Program-made: the position numbers and the translations under genes | Part shown: positions 35,804 through 45,993 of the stretch, one piece after another | How the letters are laid out: the number at the start of each line of letters is the position of its first letter | How positions within the stretch are numbered: position 1 is the first letter of the stretch | The notes under the pieces: generated by a model | What the model was told of the DNA's origin: nothing | Database searches by the model: none | The model's input: the letters and a program-made list of their open reading frames with translations, nothing else | DNA from: VXYL01 sp963422285 | GTDB lineage: Bacteria > Pseudomonadota > Gammaproteobacteria > Pseudomonadales > Azotimanducaceae | Reading direction: 5' to 3' | NCBI GenBank assembly: GCA_963422285.2 | Contig: CAXXJO010000001.1 | Coordinates: forward strand, 186,001 to 250,000 | DNA: 64,000 bases

Positions 35804-36400
35804 TCAGGCACTGGCACAGCCCAGGAAGGGACGAATCGATTCGAACCGTTCGATGTTGCGCGCTTCCGGATCCATCGTCACGCCCACGACGTATGCGAAG
35901 TCGCCGCTGCCCCGATGTTTTTCCACACAGCCCTTCGGCAGCCTGTTCCAGAGGATCGCTGCCCCTTCATCTTGAACTCGAACAGGTTGCCGCCGCTTTC
36001 CAGGGTCACATCGGAGCTGTCCAGCACGGCGCATTCCGCGGAACTCGACAGGATGCCCGCGTCCATCGCCAAGGCGACCGCGTACAGGGCTTCGTAGCAG
36101 TCCACGAACGCCAGCTACTGGTGTAGGAGAGTGGGAGACTCGAATGGAGCATCCTGGTTGCTTCTCGAGCGTCCGGCCCGTAACTGGTTGGGGGCCGGCA
36201 CTGGCCCGTCACGAAGCACTTCTCGATATACGCATCGCAGTCCTTGATCGTGCCGTACAGGCAGCGCAATTTGGCTCGATTTGCCATCGGCTATCGCCGG
36301 GTCGCCGTGCGCGTCCAGGAGTCGCTGGTTCATCGATTGTCCCCTCCAGGCATCTGCCAGAGAACCGCTCATTCGAAGGTTCGGGGCAGTCCGACCGGTG
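35804..36400 (-). pseudogene. Decayed AAA-ATPase/PD-(D/E)XK gene with internal deletion
   Basis: Pieces match the intact gene at 11119-12759. On the minus strand come LLDAHGDPAIAD, then ANRAKLRCLYGTIKDCDAYI and EKCFVTGQ (compare the ADANRRFLRGLYGAIKAG and SFVTGVSRF region). Next are the nuclease-end pieces AECAVLDSSDV, GGNLFEFKMKG, CVEKHRGSGDFAYVVGVTMD and PEARNIERFE. The middle of the protein is missing and the fragments are in different frames. Confidence 0.65.
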
Positions 36401-36505
36401 AGCGGGGCCATGTGCGTCGGCGATAGGGCGGCCATATGGACGCTCAGCGTTCGACTCGCTAGAATCTCGCGCACAACGACGAACACGACCGGTGCAGCCG
36501 TGGCA

Positions 36506-37042
36506 ATGCCCGCTTTCGATACTCACAAGGCCGTCAAGGCCCTCTGCCGCGCGGGCTTTGATGATGCTCAGGCGGAGGCCGTCGTCGAGCAGATCAACGG
36601 TGCCGTCAACGAGAACGTGGCGACGAAGACGGACCTGGAGAAGCTCGCCACCAAGGAAGCTGTCGCCGCGCTCGCCACCAAGGAGGAACTGAAAGAGGCC
36701 GTCGAGAAGCTCGCCACCAAGGAAGCTGTCGCCGCGCTCGCCACCAAGGAGGAACTGAAAGAGGCCGTCGAGAAGCTCGCCACCAAGGAAACTGTCGCCA
36801 CGCTCGCCACCAAGGAAACTGTCGCCACGCTCGCCACCAAGGAAGCTGTCGAGAAGCTCGCCACCAAGGAGGAACTGAAAGGGGCCGTCGAGAAGCTCGC
36901 CACCAAGGAGGAACTAGAGAAGCTCGAATTGCGCCTGACGGCCGAGATCGAAAAACAAGCCACGCGATATCTGAAAATCATCGTTGCGGCGGGAGCCGTG
37001 ATCGTCGGGTTGACGAAGGCGCTCGATCTCCTGCTGGGGTGA
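36506..37042 (+). CDS. Coiled-coil membrane protein with ATKE-type repeats (DUF1640-like)
   Basis: The 178-residue protein begins MPAFDTHKAVKALCRAGFDD AQAEAVVEQI, matching the N-terminus of the protein at 25415-26161. Its middle is built from seven-residue-like units EKLATKE, AALATKE and ELKEAV, repeated about twelve times by near-identical DNA. It ends in a membrane helix (YLKIIVAAGAVIVGLTKAL). Family members are short coiled-coil rods anchored by the C-terminus. Repeat number probably varies by slippage. The role is unknown. Confidence 0.75.
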   Translation: MPAFDTHKAVKALCRAGFDDAQAEAVVEQINGAVNENVATKTDLEKLATKEAVAALATKEELKEAVEKLATKEAVAALATKEELKEAVEKLATKETVATLATKETVATLATKEAVEKLATKEELKGAVEKLATKEELEKLELRLTAEIEKQATRYLKIIVAAGAVIVGLTKALDLLLG

Positions 37043-37198
37043 CGCTGGCACCGAGCACCCGCTTTCGGTACCGAGACTCGACGGGTGTCCGAACCGGTGC
37101 GGGCACCTCGTCGCCCAACCCGCTCTCGCAAAATGGTAGCCTTGCCGGCCGTCGTCGAGGTTGGCGTCAACGCCTTCGTCCACGCAAACGAAGGCACC

Positions 37199-38468
37199 AT
37201 GAAGTCTCTCATCGGCCGTATCGACCACGTCATCCGTCCTCGGGGCCGGGTCTTCCACGGTTGGTGGCTGGTGAGTGGCGCGGCTGGCATCCAGCTGCTT
37301 TCCGCGTCGCTATGGATGCAGTCCTTCGGCGCTTACGCGGTGCTGCTGCAGGCGGACTTCGGCTGGAGCAACGCGCTGATCGCCGGCGCATTCTCTTTGA
37401 CGCGGATGGAAAGCGGCATCCTCGGCCCCCTGCAAGGCTGGCTGGTGGATCGTTTCGGGCCGAGGCCGATCCTGCGCATCGGCCTCGTCGTGTTTGCCGC
37501 CGGCTTTCTACTGTTCGCCACCATCGACTCCATCCTCATGTTCTACCTCACCTGGGCCCTGATCGCGGTCGGCTCCAGCCTGGGCGGATTCCAGACGCTG
37601 ACGGTGGCCATCGTCAACTGGTTCGACCACCACCGGGCCAAGGCAGTGGCGGTTTCCCAGCTCGGCTTCTCCCTAGGCGGACTGTGCGTACCCATCGTCA
37701 TCCTGTCGCTGGAACTCCTGGGTTGGCGCGGCACGGCGGTAGCCGCCGGCATCGCCGTGCTGATAATCGGCCTGCCGCTGGTGCAGTTGGTGCATCATCG
37801 GCCCGATGCGAAGGGCGAAGTGCCGGACGGCACGATAGATCCCCACCCTGCCGTGGCCGGGCGCCAGCGAACGAACGACCGCGATCTCACGCCGGTCGAG
37901 GCAATGCGGACCTCGGCGTTCTGGAAGATATCCATCGGCCATGCGCTGGCGCTGCTGACCGTGTCCACGGTCATGGCCCACTTGGTACCTCATCTCAAGG
38001 CCGGTCTCGACTTCAGCCTGCGCGAAGCCGGCTTGGTGGTGGCGTTGATGACCAGCTGCCAGATGGCCGGCCAGTTGCTTGGCGGCTGGCTGGGGGACCG
38101 CTTTGAGAAGCGGCTGGTGTGCATCGGCTGCATGCTGGCCCATGCCCTGGGATTCATGATGTTGGCGTTCGCCTCCAACAGCACCATGGTGGTAGGCTTC
38201 GCCCTGCTGCACGGCTTGGGCTGGGGGGGTGCGCGGGCCGCTCATGGTGGCGCTGCGGGCCGACTACTTCGGTGCCGCGTCGTTCGGCACCATCATGGGC
38301 TTCTCGTCGCTGATCGTGATGCTGGGCATGACCGCGGGGCCCCTGATCTCCGGCTTCATGGCCGACTTCACCGGCAGCTACGCGGCCGGCTTCGCTGTGC
38401 TGGCAAGCGGCTCGGTGGCCGGGGCGGTGCTGTTCGGAACCGCTAGACGCCCGAGACGGAACCCTTGA
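37199..38468 (+). pseudogene. MFS transporter, frameshifted at a G7 tract
   Basis: From ATG 37199 the frame encodes a major facilitator with FHGWWLVSGAAGIQLLSASL and FGWSNALIAGAFSLTRMESG. It continues with LQGWLVDRFGPRPILRIG and a second half starting AFWKISIGHALALL. At 38223-38229 a run of seven G breaks the frame after HGLGWGG. The other frame carries the last two or so helices (RGPLMVALRADYFGAASFG, AGPLISGFMADFTGSYAAG) to 38468. With six G residues the protein would be about 422 residues, reading GLGWGVRGPLM as in relatives. It may be a sequencing or assembly indel, a true mutation, or slippage. The exonuclease gene starts 9 bp downstream. Confidence 0.8.
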
Positions 38469-38477
38469 GGGAAGGCA

Positions 38478-39305
38478 ATGCACGACAAGGATCCGCGCCA
38501 TCGACGCATCGTCAGCTGGAACGTCAACGGCCTGCGGGCCTGCGTGAAGAAGGGTTTCCTGGACTTCTTGGAGGCATCCGACGCCGACATCCTGGGCATC
38601 CAGGAAGTGCGCGCCCTGCCGCAGCAGCTAGCCCCCGAGGCGCGTACTCCAGCGGGCTGGCACACGGTGTTCTCGCCAGCCGAGCGCAAGGGCTACAGCG
38701 GCGTGGCGCTGTTCTCCAGACAGCCGCCGGAGCGGGTCGAGATCGCCCTCGGCATTGACGAGTACGATGTCGAGGGCCGGCTGATCATCGCCCGCTACGG
38801 GCCCATGGTCGTTGCCAACGTCTACTTCCCCAAGGGCAGCAGCAAGGATCGGGACAACAGCCGCGTACCCTACAAGCTAGGATTCTATCGGGCGCTGTTC
38901 GATCGCTTGGAGAAGCTGCGGCGGCAGGGGCCGGTGTTCGTGATGGGCGACTACAACACGGCGCATACGGAACTGGATCTGGCCCGTCCGAAGTCCAATG
39001 TGAAGTCCAGCGGCTTCCTGCCCAAGGAACGGGCCGAGCTGACGCGCTGGCTGGACGCCGGCTGGATCGACACCTTCCGCCGCCAGCATCCTGGCGAACC
39101 CGGCCACTACACCTGGTGGCGGCAGTGGGGCAACGCCCGCGCCGACAACGTGGGCTGGCGAATCGACTACGTGCTGGCGTCGCCGTCGGCGCAGCGTCGA
39201 GTCGTCAACGCTTTCCGCTGGCCCGAGGCGACAGGTTCAGACCACTGCCCGGTAGGCGTGGATATTGCCGCCACCCGTTGCGAGGGAGCAGACGCCTCCC
39301 TTTGA
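38478..39305 (+). CDS. xthA: Exodeoxyribonuclease III family protein
   Basis: The 275-residue enzyme shows all catalytic segments of the ExoIII/AP-endonuclease family: RIVSWNVNGLRA, ILGIQEVRA with the metal-binding glutamate, VANVYFPKG, VFVMGDYNTAHTELDLA, WWRQWGNARADNVGWRIDYV and GSDHCPVGVDI with the terminal Asp-His. It removes abasic-site and 3'-blocked ends in base-excision repair. It lies 9 bp after the transporter frame and is probably co-transcribed with it. Confidence 0.9.
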   Translation: MHDKDPRHRRIVSWNVNGLRACVKKGFLDFLEASDADILGIQEVRALPQQLAPEARTPAGWHTVFSPAERKGYSGVALFSRQPPERVEIALGIDEYDVEGRLIIARYGPMVVANVYFPKGSSKDRDNSRVPYKLGFYRALFDRLEKLRRQGPVFVMGDYNTAHTELDLARPKSNVKSSGFLPKERAELTRWLDAGWIDTFRRQHPGEPGHYTWWRQWGNARADNVGWRIDYVLASPSAQRRVVNAFRWPEATGSDHCPVGVDIAATRCEGADASL

Positions 39306-39570
39306 TCCAAGCTGGTCTTCAGCGCGTTTCCGAGGAGCGGTTCCATCCACCACCGCCGGCGGCATAGCCGCCTCCGGATCCGCGTATTTCCGATCGCGCG
39401 ACACCACTTGTTCTGATCGACTCGATACAACCCCAGCCTGAACCTGTCCGCACGAGGGCGATCGTGAGAACCGTACTGGCAAAGCGGCAGGATCGTGGGT
39501 AGTGCGTCAGTTTGAATCTGCGTTGCCGCGCTTAACCATCCAAATACAAGATGTAGACATGGAGACGTCG

Positions 39571-39849
39571 CTACAATTTCAGTTCCTTCCTGATGCGCTT
39601 GATGTGTCGAATCGTCGATTTACGATCCTCCCCAGTCCACCACGGTTCGCCATCGCGTTTTCCCGGCACATGGTTCAACACGGCAGTCAAGAGCGCGAAA
39701 GGCATTCCGACGGCCGCCGCTTCGCGCTCCAGCCGCGCCTCGCGGTCGCTCGGCCGCTCGTCGAGGTTCTCGGCCAGACGCGCCAGCGCTTTGCGCGCAC
39801 TTCGCGTGCGAAGTGTTTTGTCTTCACATGGCAGCGCGCGCTCATCCAC
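39571..39849 (-). CDS. Unidentified ORF inside element copy B, downstream part
   Basis: From GTG 39849 the frame gives 92 charged residues (VDERALPCEDKTLRTRSARK, then ALLTAVLNHVPGKRDGEPWW and RKSTIRHIKRIRKELKL). It lies in the -1 frame relative to the upstream ORF and overlaps it by 163 bp. The protein-like composition switches from the upstream frame to this one near 39840. That suggests either a frameshift mutation in a single gene or a programmed -1 shift; an ACAAAAC stretch sits just after the overlap begins. No family is recognised. Confidence 0.45.
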   Translation of the reverse strand: MDERALPCEDKTLRTRSARKALARLAENLDERPSDREARLEREAAAVGMPFALLTAVLNHVPGKRDGEPWWTGEDRKSTIRHIKRIRKELKL

Positions 39850-40097
39850 TTGTCGGGCCGCTGGCGAAGCTTGAAGTTCGCCAGTGCGAAATGCGCCAGC
39901 CGGGCGGGCGGCACGCGGGTCTTCCGGCGGAATTTTTCTTCACTCATCGTCTCGACAATGCCGACCATACGTGCCGTATCAACGTAGGACAGCTGGGCCA
40001 AGCGAAATCGCGCCTGCCACGTCAACGGTCCATGATGTTCGACGGCCAGCGCGAGGATCTTTCGCGACAGCTTCAGCCGGTAGGCGGAATCGCTCAC
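39687..40097 (-). CDS. Unidentified ORF inside element copy B, upstream part
   Basis: Starting at GTG 40097, the frame reads VSDSAYRLKLSRKILALAVE, HHGPLTWQARFRLAQLSYVD and RKTRVPPARLAHFALANF. After about residue 83 its composition becomes arginine-rich and shadow-like, while the -1 frame takes over. Its GTG overlaps the TGA of an 18-codon upstream frame (MDVGDEHYSWIDEMVVES), which looks like the C-terminus of a lost partner gene. Coupled small genes of this kind are common in toxin-antitoxin modules, but I have no motif to support that. Confidence 0.45.
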   Translation of the reverse strand: MSDSAYRLKLSRKILALAVEHHGPLTWQARFRLAQLSYVDTARMVGIVETMSEEKFRRKTRVPPARLAHFALANFKLRQRPDKWMSARCHVKTKHFAREVRAKRWRVWPRTSTSGRATARRGWSAKRRPSECLSRS

Positions 40098-40365
40098 GAT
40101 TCCACCACCATTTCGTCGATCCAGGAATAGTGTTCGTCGCCGACATCCATCCAAATACAAGATGTAGTCATGAAGACTGCTGACTTGCCACTATATGTAG
40201 TGGCGGCATGTAGTGGCAGCGTAGTGGTGCGATCCATCCGAATTTCAAACCCGAACCACTACCGGATCGCGTCCTCGACTGCTGATCCATTGGCACAGTG
40301 CCGTCTTGACAAAAAGATCCCCCGCGCCATTGGCGCGGGGTTCGGTCGAGAGGCTTCGGCGTGGA

Positions 40366-43300
40366 CTACAGCGTCAAGTTCAGCCGGAGCAGCACTTGGC
40401 GTCCCATGATGTTGTCCAAGTACGGCTCGTGGGCGGAGAACTGCGTGATGGGATCCGGGTAGGTGTCGAAGATATTGCGGACGCCTACGTTCACCAGCAA
40501 CGAGCTCACGCCGAGCACGTCTGGACGACGGTAGCTGTAGGAGGCATCCCAGTAATGGCGGGAGTCGATCTTGCACACCGGCCACGGCTGGTATGCGCAG
40601 CGCTGCGACTGCCGCTCGTTGGGTATCTGCTTGACGATATCCGTACCGGGAATCGTGACTTCAGTAGAACCCTCATACGGAATGTGGTGCGGATACGAAC
40701 TCCGCTCCCCGGTGTTCCAGGTCCAGCTCGGAATCACTGTACGCGGATCCTGCGCCTCGCGCGCTCTCATCGCATCCCAGGCGACGTTGACGTTGGTGAC
40801 GCTGTCGTGCCAGCGAACCCGCAGCTGCGCCGTGTGATTGCCTCGAACCCAGCGCAAGCTGGCATCGGCGCGCCATTCGGGCGTGGGCGGCAAGTCGGCG
40901 AACAGATGCATGTTCGGCGGCGAGAAATACTGCGAGTTGCGGTTGCCTACGCCGTCCACCTTGATGTCGGCTAGCACATCGTCGTTGTTGCAGAAGCCGC
41001 CCTCGTTCCTGTCCTCGTCGGCGCAGCCGAAGCTCTTGAACTTGGTGAGAGTCTGGGCGAGGAACTGCGTCGCACTGAGTGTGAACAGGAACGCGCCAGT
41101 GTCGTCGCCAATCCAGTTGGTGAAGCGCGACTCCGGCAATTGGAACCCGTAGCGGATGCCGTAGATGACCGTTTCCACCTCCCTGGAGCCCTGGGCTGTC
41201 CACGGAGACTCCACATAGCTCAGCATGAACGGACTCCTGTACACACTGCCGTCGCCGCCTTCGACGATCCGACCGCGTTCGAGGGCCGCGCCGGCGAAAG
41301 ACCGCTCGCCTTGCCCGGCGTTGGCGCCGGATTGAATCCAGCCAAGCGCCGCGTTGCGGCGACATTCGAGATCCGCAGGGCTGGTGTAGTCGGACGCTCG
41401 GAACTGCTCGGCGGTCAGCGCGCTGAGGCCTGGATCGCCGTGCTTGCGGTCGTTGTCCCAATCCACCAAGGTGCCTGGACAGGCCGCTTCCACATAGGCC
41501 GTAAAGCCGTTCTCGTTGAGCCCGACATGGGAACCGGCATCCATTTCTTCGATACTGCCGCGGAACTCCACCGAGGTGTAGTCCACATCGAAGACGAGGT
41601 CGCCGTCCAGGAACTTCAACGAGAAGCCAAGGTTGTAGAGATCGGACGTCTCCGGTTCCAAGTCGCTGCTGCCGGCGTTGGCAACCCGCACTTCGGGAAT
41701 GCCGCCCCCTAGGCTGGCGCCGGCGTCGATGCAGTCTTGAATGTCCGGCAGATGGTCGCAGACGTAGTCCCGAAGGGTGACCAGCGTAGTGATTTCCGCA
41801 TCGCCGAACAGGGCATACAGGCCCGGAGTCACGAAGCCTTGAGTGAGGCTGCCACGCACCGCCAGCCAATCCCTCGGCGCATACCTAAGAGCGAGTTTGG
41901 GTATGGTGGTGGTGAACTTGACGCTGCCGGGCTGGCCGTAGATGCCCTCGGCTTCGATTTCCGTGTAGCGCAGCGCCACCTGGGCTTCCATCTCGCCCCA
42001 GCGCTCGCTCTGTATCAGTGGCAGGCCAAGCTCCGCGAAGATGGCCCTCGATGTCTGCTCGCTCTTGCGCAGGGCGAAGCGGTTGCCGCCGATGGCCGAT
42101 TGGGCCAGCGCGTGGGGCCGGTATTCCTCGGTTTCCAAGCGCCAGTGGATGCCGACTGCGAACCCGACCGGCTCGTCGTTGTACCAGAGGTCGAACAGCT
42201 GATTGTTCTGGGCCACCGCGTCAACGATGGTCATGCCGAGATCCTGGATGTTGTAGGACATCACGTTGCCGGCGAGACGATGTTCCTCCTCGGTATTGGC
42301 GTAGTCGGCTGCCGTATGGGCGAGGCCCAGATCGTTGTACCTCTGGGCGTCGTGCGCGGTGTGCTCTTGGCCTGGAGGCGGCGTCCAACCCGGATCATCC
42401 GGTGTGGGGAATTTCCTGTTCGGGTCGCCAATCATCATGCCCGTTTGGGGATCCATCATCAGGTAGGTGGTGCCGAACGGGTTCCAGCAGGCATCCTGGC
42501 TCGGCCCGGCGTTGCAGCGCAGCGCCTGAATCATCGCTGGCGTCACTTCCTGGAACTGGTTCTGTTCCCGCACCCCTTTGGACCAGATCCAGTCCGCATC
42601 AACGATCCAGGCCGTATCCGGCACGCGCAACTCGGCACCGAGGCGAACACGCACATCCTGCCGCTGGGTGCGACGCAGGAAGTGCAGGATGCCGTCGTTT
42701 TCCGCCCAGTCCAGGCTGTTGTTGCGCGGATGCTTCGGGAACGCGAACAAGCGCCGCTCCTCGAATCGGACATCCTCGGAGAAGGGTATCCCCCCCCCCG
42801 TCTGGATCGAAGCGGTCCGGCAGGCCGTCGCCGTCGGAATCGTCCATGCCCATCAGCACCACCCGCGCCGCGGGATCGCGCTGTGCATTGGCGTCGGCGA
42901 TGCCGTCGCCGTCCCAGTCGCGATCCGGAATGCCGTCGCCGTTCAGATCCTGGGCGAACACCAGCAATTCGCCGGGTTCCACCAGGTACTGGTAGTTGCC
43001 GTCGCCATTTTGATCGATGAAGTCGAGCTGCCGGTTGGGCCTAGCCGTCCCGGTGTTCGAACCACCTTCCCATATTTCCGGCGACACGCCGGGCCAATAG
43101 GCACCGGTGCCCGGCGGCAGGAAGATATTGTTGTTCGTGGGATCCCAGACGCCGTTGACGCCGTCGTACCAGTCGTTGACGGTGGAACCATCGGCGAAGG
43201 CACGGAACGGGTTGCCGGGGTTGGAACCGATGGCGATGGCCATAAGGTCGTTCACCAAGCCGCCGTTGCTGGCGTCGAAATCGTTGAATCCTGGCGCATA

Positions 43301-44761
43301 GAGCCGGGTGTTGTAGTCCACGGAGCCAGCGACGAACTCGCCTCGAACGGTAAGGTAGTCGTTGAACTCGTACTCGAAGTAGGCCATCCCCTTCTGCCGC
43401 TCGCTCTCGGCTTGGATGTCCTGGTAGTCCGAATCCACCATGCGGCAGTGGTAGGCGGGATCGTTCGGATCCATGTAGCCGTTCAGGAAGTTGCCGTGCT
43501 TGGAGACATCGTTGTAGGTGTATGTTTCGCCGTAGTAGTTGCGGAAGTCCGTGCCCCAGTGATCCCCGAATTCCTGCTGCCACTGATCCCGACGGGCGTT
43601 GTGCGCATCTTCGCCGTTGCCCCAGTCGAAGAACGGTCCATACGGGCTGATGGGTGGCGGGCCTTCGTCGTCGTGGCCGGCGCCGAAGCCATAGGCGCAG
43701 GCGGGATCCTGGCTCCAGCCGACCGCGATCGTGCCCATGTTGTCCTGCCAGCGGCGGGAGCCGGCTTGGGAGGTATAGCCAAGGCCTGTCTGGGCGTCTC
43801 GTTCGTCCGGCGTCATGAGTTCGCCCGTGGGCGCGCGGATGGGCACATGGATGCGGCTTGCGGGGTTGCCGCCGGCATCGTAGGCGTCCTTCCAGAAGCG
43901 CGACCACTGGCCGAAGTGGTAGAAGTCGCTGCCGGTGGTGGCGTGACGCGCCCAGGGGTTCTTGGTGTCGATGATGTAGCGCGGCCGGTCGGTAAAGCGC
44001 ATGCGCTCGGTTTCCCGAAGTTCCAACGCGAAGATGGCGCGGCCGCGATCGCCTTGGACGCCGCCGAGCATGCTGAAGCCTCGGTTCGGCGCGCCGTCCT
44101 CAAGGGGCTGGCCGTAGTCGAGGCTGAACATCAGGCCGTCGAAGTCCTTCCTGGGCACCATGTTGATGACGCCGCTGACGGCTTCGGCACCGTAGAGGGC
44201 GGAAGCGCCGTCCAGGATGGTGTCCACTCGGCCGATGGCGATGGCGGGATACATGCCCGAAACGTCCACGCCGGCGCGTTCGCCCCGGGGCGTGGTGTCC
44301 GCTGGCAGGCGGTGGCCGTCCATCATGGTCATGGTGGCGCGGGTACCGAGGCCGCGCAGATTGGCCCACACTTCCGTGCCTTGGTTGCCCTGCTGGTTGT
44401 CGGTCTGGCCGCCCCACGCGTCGTTGCTCAAACCGTCCTGGCCGGTCTCGGAGCAGCAGAGGCCCTCGAACGGCGCGGCGTTGGCGTTGACGCCAAGCTG
44501 GAAAGACTGGTCGAAGATGACATCGCCGATTTCGGCATTGCCGGACAGCTCGATATCGACGTTGTCGAGGACGGACTTGGGCGAGGGCAGGTCGAAGTTG
44601 GTGCGCCGGATGTAGGAGCCGGTAACCACCATCTCTTCGACTTGCTCGTCCTCTTCCTCTTCGCCCTCTTCCTCGTCTTCGGCAGCCCTGATGCTCAGGG
44701 CGCTGAGCGCCAGCGCGAACGCCGATGCCCACAGCATGGCTTGCTTCAGCCGTAGTTCCAT
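40366..44761 (-). pseudogene. TonB-dependent receptor, frame broken at a G10 tract
   Basis: From ATG 44761 (after GGGGGGAG) the N-terminus (LRLKQAMLWASAFALALSAL, VEEMVVTGSYIRRTNFDLPS, plug segments LRGLGTRATMTMMDGHRLP and VDTILDGASALYGAEAVSGV) closely follows the receptor at 18418-22614. At 42790-42799 a run of ten G (coding strand) after DGLPDRFDPDG shifts the frame. The -1 register continues from IPFSEDVRFEERRLFAFPKH to the C-terminal strand NIMGRQVLLRLNLTL at 40366. With nine G the product would be about 1464 residues. The extracellular insert before the tract carries calcium-loop motifs (QDLNGDGIPDRDWDGDGIAD, DSDGDGLPD). It may be phase variation, decay or an assembly indel. Confidence 0.88.
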
Positions 44762-45021
44762 AACTCCCCCCTCGTGGCTATGGTCGAGGCAACAACTGTC
44801 GCCTCTGTTGTCGCCTCTGTATGGGGCTGTACCCAATGAGATCGTCTTTTGCGGTACCCTCCCGAGCGCCGAACGTGAGTCCAGATAGCGCCCAGCGGCG
44901 ATTCTTATACGTCCCTTTTAAAGTGTCAAGCATATTTCTGAAGCAAAGTGGATGCATCCTGATGCTTCTTGTAGCGCCTCCGACGGAGCGCCAAGCGCGA
45001 CGACGCCGGTTCCGTGTCCAT
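44762..45021. other. Gene-free interval upstream of receptor
   Basis: This should hold the receptor promoter; no clear consensus found. Confidence 0.3.
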
Positions 45022-45993
45022 TCAGTGGAGATCCGCGCGGGCGAGCAGTTCGGTGCCCGTGGCGCAGTCCGCGATCCATTCGCCCACCTCCGCCAAGCGG
45101 TCGGGTTCTTCCACGTCGGCCAGCAGCTCGCTCAGCCGAGACGCCGTCCCGGCATCGAACCGCCGCGCCGCCAAGCGGCGCAGCAGCGCTCGCTCTCGCT
45201 CGACACCCTGCGTGTTTCCTATCTCGATGCCCTGCTGAAGCCACTCCTCGGTCCACTGCCTCGCCCGCACCGCCAGTATTCTCGCCATTTCCTTCTCCTC
45301 CATCGATTTCGACAGCCGCCCTGGAGCCGCATCCGGCAATCGCAGCGGCACCAGCACTCGCTCGGCCCACTCCGGATACGCCCGCCACAACAACGGCTCG
45401 TCCTCGCCCAGCCAGCCCCATGCGCTCCGCAGCACCTGCACCATCCTGTCTACCGAGGCACTGGTCCCTAGACGGATCGCCACCGACATCCGATTGCGTT
45501 CCGGCAGATCGTCCGGCGCCCCGGTGCGCACGTCGAGCAGCAGGTACGCCTGTCCAGCCGAGTAGCGAGCCAAGCCGGGGCGATGTCCGCCAAGCCCAAG
45601 AGCGCCGTCCAGGGCCGCATGCCGGTATACACGACCATCGGCAGCACCTCGGGCAGCCGGTCGTCCGGCCACGCCACCGAACGGGCGAGGCTCTCGCATA
45701 AGCCAGACGACATGGGCGGTCATCCGCGCCGCCATCCGCAGGTCGACAGCGGATTGGAACTCCAGCAGCACCAGAGGACTGCCGGCGCGACGATGCACCA
45801 GCCAACGCCGGTCGCCGCGGCGGGCATCCAGACGGCTGCCTGCGTACTCGTCCGGCAGCGGCCGCAGAGTATCGAAGTCCAGATCGCCGGCGACATAGCG
45901 ATGGACAAACCCGCGCAGCAGGTCCGCGACCATCTCGCGATGATCGAACAGCAGCTTGGCGGCACGGTCCTGGCCTTGGGGCGGAACAATCAT
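45022..45993 (-). CDS. Rpn family recombination-promoting nuclease/putative transposase
   Basis: From ATG 45993 the 323-codon frame shows the Rpn / PD-(D/E)XK pattern: LLFDHREMVADLLRGFVHRY, SRLDARRGDRRWLVHRRAG, SPLVLLEFQSAVDLRMAARM and a C-terminal LLRRLAARRFDAGTASRLSELL. Between about residues 108 and 155 the composition looks shifted. The alternative frame there reads ESLARSVAWPDDRLPEVLPM and VVYTGMRPWTALLGLADIAP, as expected for the family. So two compensating indels seem to have altered about 45 residues in the middle while keeping the rest in frame. The protein may be expressed but damaged. Rpn proteins are DNA endonucleases linked to recombination. Confidence 0.75.
   Translation of the reverse strand: MIVPPQGQDRAAKLLFDHREMVADLLRGFVHRYVAGDLDFDTLRPLPDEYAGSRLDARRGDRRWLVHRRAGSPLVLLEFQSAVDLRMAARMTAHVVWLMREPRPFGGVAGRPAARGAADGRVYRHAALDGALGLGGHRPGLARYSAGQAYLLLDVRTGAPDDLPERNRMSVAIRLGTSASVDRMVQVLRSAWGWLGEDEPLLWRAYPEWAERVLVPLRLPDAAPGRLSKSMEEKEMARILAVRARQWTEEWLQQGIEIGNTQGVERERALLRRLAARRFDAGTASRLSELLADVEEPDRLAEVGEWIADCATGTELLARADLH

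Larger units (their letters stand above)
39498..40263. mobile_element. GGTAGTG inverted-repeat element, copy B (766 bp, carries ORFs)
   Basis: Ends are GGTAGTGCGTCAGTTTGAA and, on the opposite strand, GGTAGTGGTTCGGGTTTGAA. Flanks GGATCGTG and GGATCGCG agree in seven of eight bases, an apparent target duplication. Inside, the 20-bp sequence CATCCAAATACAAGATGTAG occurs twice as a direct repeat (39537-39556 and 40148-40167), bracketing two minus-strand ORFs. Without that cassette the element would be about 155 bp, like copies A, C and D. Near the right end GCCACTATATGTAGTGGC forms a 7-bp hairpin. Confidence 0.72.

Noticed and set aside
42578..44755. 725-codon open frame on the plus strand opposite the second TonB receptor
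   Set aside because: It is antisense to a gene with clear signal peptide, plug and barrel motifs. Valine/alanine/histidine-rich composition without family motifs is typical of the complement of a GC-rich gene.
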